Shown piece after piece: positions 63,901 through 64,000 of a stretch of DNA of 64,000 bases; positions within the stretch are counted from its first letter, which is position 1, and each line of letters opens with the position of its first letter. The translations under genes were made by a program, and so were the position numbers. The notes below the pieces were generated by a model, which was given only the letters and a program-made list of their open reading frames with translations, was not told the DNA's origin and made no database searches. The DNA comes from Litomosoides sigmodontis (taxonomy: Eukaryota; Nematoda; Chromadorea; Rhabditida; Onchocercidae). The DNA lies in assembly GCA_963070105.1 (NCBI GenBank), contig OY718807.1, forward strand, positions 434,001-498,000. Reading direction: 5' to 3'.

Positions 63901-64000
63901 AAGTTGCTTTCTCTGAAGGAAAAATTGGAAAAAAGTTTTTTTTTGAGTGCGCGTGCCATGCCTTACTTTGTTTACTAAAGCGTTCCATTCTAAAAATATC
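60919..64000. other. Intergenic to the right edge
   Basis: AT-rich with pyrimidine-rich tracts (for example 62500-62570 and 62800-62860). A 21-base micro-exon candidate lies at 61175-61195 (minus). Frames at 61215-61415 (+), 61131-61379 (-) and 62962-63222 (+) are not supported by splice partners. Nothing else recognised. Confidence 0.45.

Overview
This window is AT-rich eukaryotic DNA from an animal with small, intron-split genes. A nematode is the best reading. Introns end in TTTCAG or TTTTAG. Several genes have a 3' splice site 5-18 bases before the ATG and no visible upstream exon, as expected for spliced-leader trans-splicing. The gene set also fits (an MSP-domain protein, a nematode-type alpha/beta hydrolase fragment, nematode-type secreted proteins). 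Composition and intron style suggest a spirurid or filarial worm, but that is inference. Gene models were assembled by hand; where I give exon edges, the phases add up.

Layout. 1-620 (-): decayed alpha/beta hydrolase fragment at the left edge. 2.9-5.7 kb (-): an orphan exon and a single-pass membrane protein with a vWA-like ectodomain. 6.5-7.5 kb: a decamer satellite. 9.2-15.4 kb (-): complete 18-exon cytosolic alpha-mannosidase (MAN2C1 type, 1047 aa). 16.6-17.1 kb (+): 60-aa secreted peptide. 19.0-21.2 kb (+): mitochondrial enoyl-CoA hydratase. 21.8-30.6 kb (-): RTEL1 DNA helicase, tail-to-tail with the hydratase. 31.8-36.0 kb: two secreted-protein genes sharing a C-x3-P-W-x-C signature, with a long TATC satellite between them. 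36.8-43.4 kb: a recent 1.3-kb duplication; between its copies lies a small secreted single-sushi protein. 46.2-49.3 kb (-): unrecognised 403-aa protein, divergent from a tail-anchored MSP-domain protein (50.8-53.2 kb, +); a 360-bp GTA satellite lies in the shared promoter region. 58.5-60.1 kb (-): Mpv17/PMP22-family membrane protein. The rest is mostly intergenic with a few weak exon candidates.

The named genes are housekeeping functions with no shared pathway: free-oligosaccharide breakdown (mannosidase), fatty-acid oxidation (hydratase), telomere and recombination control (RTEL1), membrane contact (MSP protein) and organelle inner-membrane function (Mpv17 family). The lineage-specific material is the secreted proteins and the duplicated block around 31-43 kb. 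I saw no rRNA, tRNA, CRISPR array or recognisable transposase.
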